Origin: Actinomycetes bacterium
Lineage (GTDB): Bacteria > Actinomycetota > Acidimicrobiia > Acidimicrobiales > JAKAOS01
Direction: 5' to 3'
Length of the DNA: 16,828 nucleotides
Assembly (NCBI GenBank): GCA_021790615.1
Contig: JAJYGW010000015.1
Location: 1 to 16,828 of the forward strand
Below the pieces are notes generated by a model. It did not search any database, was not told the DNA's origin, and saw only the letters and a program-made list of their open reading frames with translations. Positions 14,179 through 16,828 of the stretch are shown in pieces. Both the position numbers and the translations under genes were made by a program. Each line of letters begins with the position of its first letter. The stretch's first letter is position 1.

Positions 14179-15030
14179 GTGAGCGCGCAAGGGCGGGTCG
14201 CTCTCGTCACCGGGTGCGGCAAGCGGGACGGCGTCGGCCGGGCGGTCGCCCGCCGGCTGGCGGAGGAGGGCATGACGGTCGTCGTCGCCGACCGCATGCC
14301 AACCGGGGTGCTGAACCGGCGCCAGGAGATCGTCGGGGTGGCGGACGACGGCTGGCAGGGCCTGGACAGCCTCGTCGAGGAGATCGGCGCTGCGGGCGGC
14401 ACCGCCAGCGCCGTGCTCGGCGACATCGGCGACGTGTCCGACGCCGACGCGATGGTCGCGGGCGCGGTCGACGCGCACGGCCGCCTCGACGTCCTCGTCA
14501 ACAACGCGGCGGCTCCCCAGGGCCTCGACCGGCGCGAGATCGCGCAGGTCCCGGTCGAGGTGTTCGACGAGGTGATCCGCATCAACCTCCGCGGCGCCTT
14601 CCTCATGTCACGGGCCGCCGTGCCGATCATGCGCGAGCAGCGATGGGGGCGCATCATCGCCGTGTCGTCGATGGCTGGCGTGGTCGCCGCGCCGTACTCG
14701 ACCGCGTACTCGGCGTCCAAGGCCGGGATCCTCGGCTTCACGCGGGCGCTGGCGATGGACGTGGCCCGTTGGGGCATCACCGTCAACGCGGTGGCCCCGG
14801 GCGCGGTCGGCACGAGCCGGGCGTTTCTCAGCGAAGACCCCGACCTCGACGTCGAGGTCGAGCTCGAACGCCGGGGGCAGGGGATCCCGCTCGGCCGCGT
14901 CGGCCGCCCGGAGGACATCGCCGGGGCCGTCGCCTATCTGGCGAGCGACGACGCCGAGTACATGACCGGGCAGTACCTCGTGCTGGACGGCGGGGGACGC
15001 GCCGGCGTCCTGCCCGAGCCGTCGTCGTAA
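14179..15030 (+). CDS. Short-chain dehydrogenase/reductase (SDR)
   Basis: 283-residue classical-type SDR with the cofactor motif TGCGKRDGVG (11-20), NNAA (108-111), catalytic Ser164, Tyr177 and Lys181 (the YSASK motif), and a C-terminal GQYLVLDGGG. It would interconvert a carbonyl and an alcohol with NAD(P). Between the second strand (VVVADR) and the next helix there is an insert of roughly 25 residues (41-65), longer than in common SDRs; mycofactocin-linked SDRs are also known for inserts in this area, so that link is possible but unproven. The start is GTG 14179, ten bases after the small CxxC gene, without a strong ribosome-binding site. Confidence 0.9.
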   Translation: MSAQGRVALVTGCGKRDGVGRAVARRLAEEGMTVVVADRMPTGVLNRRQEIVGVADDGWQGLDSLVEEIGAAGGTASAVLGDIGDVSDADAMVAGAVDAHGRLDVLVNNAAAPQGLDRREIAQVPVEVFDEVIRINLRGAFLMSRAAVPIMREQRWGRIIAVSSMAGVVAAPYSTAYSASKAGILGFTRALAMDVARWGITVNAVAPGAVGTSRAFLSEDPDLDVEVELERRGQGIPLGRVGRPEDIAGAVAYLASDDAEYMTGQYLVLDGGGRAGVLPEPSS

Positions 15031-15047
15031 GGCTCCGAGGGCGCACT

Positions 15048-15069
15048 GTCGCCTCGCCGTCGCCTCGCC
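15048..15069. repeat. Tandem duplication of GTCGCCTCGCC
   Basis: Two perfect adjacent 11-base copies (15048-15058, 15059-15069) lie just after the SDR gene. They are probably a replication-slippage product with no assigned role. Confidence 0.7.
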
Positions 15070-15099
15070 GGCCCGGGGCTCCCTGCTGCGGCGGTCGCG

Positions 15100-15129
15100 T
15101 TGCACGATTCGACGAGAGTGCTCTACGGT
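15100..15129 (+). promoter_or_regulatory. Candidate promoter for the CoA-transferase gene
   Basis: TTGCAC at 15100-15105 and TACGGT at 15124-15129 are separated by 18 bases, an acceptable match to actinobacterial housekeeping promoters (TTGNNN, TANNNT). It lies in the 213-base gap after the SDR gene and would give a leader of about 105 bases, containing a further hairpin, GGACC-TGCGC-GGTCC at 15150-15164. Confidence 0.4.
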
Positions 15130-15143
15130 GCTCCGAGCGGAGC
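15130..15143. promoter_or_regulatory. Candidate operator: palindrome GCTCCG-AG-CGGAGC
   Basis: A perfect 6-2-6 inverted repeat directly adjoins the -10 hexamer at 15124-15129, so it would cover the transcription start. That is where a repressor site would sit. It could equally be a hairpin at the 5' end of the leader RNA. No cognate regulator is in the window. Confidence 0.4.
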
Positions 15144-15243
15144 TCTCCGGGACCTGCGCGGTCCGCATCGCACCACAGTCGGAGAGGAGCTCGAGCACGA
15201 GTGCACGACCTGGGGTTGCATGGTGGCGACCGGTGAGCGCAGC

Positions 15244-16656
15244 ATGAACAAGATCGTGGGCTCGCCCGCGGAGGCGGTCGTCGACGTCGTCGACGGCTCG
15301 AGCGTGGCGATCGCCGGGTTCGGACTGGCGCACCGCTTTCCCTCGAGCCTGATCATGGCGCTCGCCGAGCTCGGCTCCAAGCGGCTGACCGTCTACTGCA
15401 ACGGCCTCGGTCAACCAGGCCATCCGACCGCCCACCTGCTTGCGGAGAACCACCAGCTCGGCAGGCTCGTTGCCTCGTTCTCGGCTCGCCCGGGCGTGCG
15501 CGAGTCGGAGGCCGAGACCCAGATCGCTGCCGGCGAGCTCGCTTTCGAGGTCGTCCCGCAGGGCACCCTCGTCGAGCGGATGCGAGCCGGCGGGGCGGGG
15601 CTGGCGGCCGTCTACACGCCGACGGCCGTCGGGACGCCCCTCGCCGAGGGCAAGGAGATTCGGTACTTCGACGGCAAGCCGTTCGTCCTCGAGCTGGCGA
15701 TCACCACCGACTTCGCCTTCCTGCGGGGCTATCGAGGCGACCGCCTCGGCAACATCCAGCTGCGCGGCGGCTCGCGCAACTTCAACGTCAGCTTCGCGAA
15801 GGCGGCGCGGATCGCGATCGCCGAAGTCGAGGAGATCGTCGAGCCAGGCGAGATCCCGCCGGACCTCGTCGACATCCCGGGGGCGTTCGTGAGCCGGGTC
15901 GTCGAGAGCACCTACTCGATGGACACCAAGACGCTGCCGATGCGCCCGAACCGTGCGGCCACGAGCGCCCGGACCTACAACGGCAAACCGGCGCTCGCCC
16001 GCAACGAGATCGCCCGTCGCGCCGCGCTGCTGCTCGAGGGCGGCACGTACGTGAACCTCGGAGCCGGGATCCCGAACCTGATCACGAATTACCTCGAGGG
16101 ACGGGGGATCATCCTCCACGCCGAGAACGGGATCCTCGACTACGGGTCGTTCGCAGACGCCGAGGACTTCGACCCCGACGTGCACGACGCGGGTGGCTGG
16201 TTCGTCACGACCAAGCCCGGGACCTCCTTCTTCGAGAGCGTCACCTCCTTCGAGATCGCCCGCTCGGGCAGGCTCTCCACCGTCGTGCTCGGCGCGTACC
16301 AGGTGGCCGCGAACGGCGACTTCGCCAACTGGGCGACGCCCGAGATGGCCGGAGGCGGGATCGGCGGGGCGATGGACCTCGCCGTCGGGGCCAGAGGCGT
16401 GATGATCACGATGGAGCACTGCGACAGCGCAGGACGGCCGAAGCTGGTGGAGCGCTGCACGTACCCGCTCACCGCGGTCGGGGTCGTGGACACGGTCGTG
16501 ACCGACGTCGCCCTCCTGCGCCGGGTCGACGGCACGTTCCGCGTGATCGAGGTGGCGCGGGGATTCAGCGTCGACGAGGTCCGTGCCCTCACCGGCATGC
16601 ACGTCGAGGTGGGGCCCGAGGTCGGCGTCATGCAGGACGCCTACGAGACCCCGTAG
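15244..16656 (+). CDS. 3-oxoacid CoA-transferase, fused alpha and beta subunits (type I CoA-transferase)
   Basis: 470-residue protein that would move CoA between acyl-CoA and a free carboxylic acid. The alpha-type half (about 1-240) begins MNKIVGSPAEAV and has IAGFGLAHRFP, FEVVPQGTLVERMRAGGAG and YTPTAVGTPLAEGKE. The beta-type half (about 260-470) has IARRAALLLEGGTYVNLGAG and HAENGILDYG, whose Glu294 is in the position of the catalytic glutamate of the SENG motif. It ends with the usual GGxGGAMDL, PLTAVGVVDTVVTDVA and VAPG-like region. In many bacteria the two halves are separate genes; here they are one chain, as in mitochondrial SCOT. GGTGAG lies six bases before ATG 15244; an ATG at 15220 is a weaker alternative. 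The aldehyde dehydrogenase gene begins 69 bases downstream. Confidence 0.9.
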   Translation: MNKIVGSPAEAVVDVVDGSSVAIAGFGLAHRFPSSLIMALAELGSKRLTVYCNGLGQPGHPTAHLLAENHQLGRLVASFSARPGVRESEAETQIAAGELAFEVVPQGTLVERMRAGGAGLAAVYTPTAVGTPLAEGKEIRYFDGKPFVLELAITTDFAFLRGYRGDRLGNIQLRGGSRNFNVSFAKAARIAIAEVEEIVEPGEIPPDLVDIPGAFVSRVVESTYSMDTKTLPMRPNRAATSARTYNGKPALARNEIARRAALLLEGGTYVNLGAGIPNLITNYLEGRGIILHAENGILDYGSFADAEDFDPDVHDAGGWFVTTKPGTSFFESVTSFEIARSGRLSTVVLGAYQVAANGDFANWATPEMAGGGIGGAMDLAVGARGVMITMEHCDSAGRPKLVERCTYPLTAVGVVDTVVTDVALLRRVDGTFRVIEVARGFSVDEVRALTGMHVEVGPEVGVMQDAYETP

Positions 16657-16666
16657 GCCCCGGCGC

Positions 16667-16700
16667 CCCCGTGAGCCCCGGGAGACCCCGTGAGCCCGGG
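16667..16700. repeat. Imperfect direct repeat CCCCGTGAGCCC(C)GGG
   Basis: Two copies lie at 16667-16682 and 16686-16700, differing by one C, between the CoA-transferase and aldehyde dehydrogenase genes. The segments can also pair as a bulged GCCC-GGG/CCCGGGC hairpin, so a weak terminator or attenuator is possible. Confidence 0.5.
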
Positions 16701-16725
16701 CGCCCCTAGCGGGAAGGAGCGGCAG

Positions 16726-16828
16726 ATGACCGTCACAGTGGCGAAGGAGAGGGACGCGTACCTCGATGTCGGCTCGCTCTTGCCTGGCGGGTCGCACCTC
16801 ATCGGCGGCGAATGGACTCCTGCCGCCA
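16726..16828 (+). CDS. Aldehyde dehydrogenase family protein, N-terminal fragment
   Basis: Only 34 codons are inside the window. The segment LPGGSHLIGGEWTPAA is the beginning typical of NAD(P)-dependent aldehyde dehydrogenases, where (L)xIGGxW precedes the first strand. AAGGAG lies seven bases before the ATG at 16726. No catalytic residue is visible yet, so the subfamily is open. The position after alcohol dehydrogenase and CoA-transferase genes fits oxidation of an aldehyde to an acid. Confidence 0.65.
   Translation, partial: MTVTVAKERDAYLDVGSLLPGGSHLIGGEWTPAA

Noticed and set aside
14608..16797. Minus-strand open frame of 729 codons opposite the SDR and CoA-transferase genes.
   Set aside because: It is a shadow frame; the plus-strand proteins have full catalytic motifs and this one has none.
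1..16828. tRNA genes, selenocysteine machinery, CRISPR arrays and transposons.
   Set aside because: I looked for cloverleaf-like, regularly spaced or terminal inverted repeats and for recognisable Sel or transposase proteins and saw none.

Overview
The window is high-GC DNA (well over 60 % G+C by eye) with tightly packed genes and GTG as well as ATG starts. A TIGR03560-type F420-dependent LLM oxidoreductase and an NDMA-dependent (mycofactocin-type) alcohol dehydrogenase point to Actinomycetota. Chloroflexota cannot be excluded. No rRNA, tRNA, CRISPR array, insertion sequence or phage gene was seen.

Layout. (1) 1-2510, minus strand: three steps of the protocatechuate 4,5-cleavage pathway, transcribed as 4-carboxy-4-hydroxy-2-oxoadipate aldolase (ligK/proA-like), 4-oxalomesaconate hydratase (ligJ-like), then 2-pyrone-4,6-dicarboxylate lactonase (ligI-like, cut by the window edge). 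Together they take pyrone dicarboxylate to pyruvate and oxaloacetate. (2) 2670-4502, plus strand: an LLM flavin/F420 oxidoreductase and a xylose-isomerase-like TIM-barrel protein, divergent from the aldolase across a region with an 11-bp palindrome. (3) 4503-4813: no intact gene, but a minus-strand remnant that reads like the C-terminus of a pterin-binding methyltransferase. (4) 4814-6480, plus strand: a two-gene cassette. Its first gene has an in-frame UGA exactly where the second copy of the family has Cys, so I read it as a UGSC-family selenoprotein with Sec94. A hairpin with a GU-containing loop follows the UGA. The second gene is a ~370-residue protein of unrecognised family. (5) 6539-10986: a dipeptide/oligopeptide-type ABC importer with two permeases and one ATPase on plus and the other ATPase on minus. 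No substrate-binding protein is present. (6) 11117-15030, plus strand: NDMA-dependent alcohol dehydrogenase, the Cys version of the UGSC protein (Cys97), a second ~365-residue partner, a 75-residue CxxC protein and a short-chain dehydrogenase. (7) 15244-end, plus strand: fused 3-oxoacid CoA-transferase and the start of an aldehyde dehydrogenase.

How it fits together (inference): the window looks like a catabolic island that imports and oxidises an unknown alcohol, aldehyde or aromatic compound and ends in CoA thioesters and central metabolites. Its most interesting part is the small UGSC protein plus large partner. It occurs twice within 8 kb, once as a selenoprotein and once with Cys, and both copies have the same one-base TGATG stop/start overlap. 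This suggests a two-component redox or thiol enzyme of unknown reaction.
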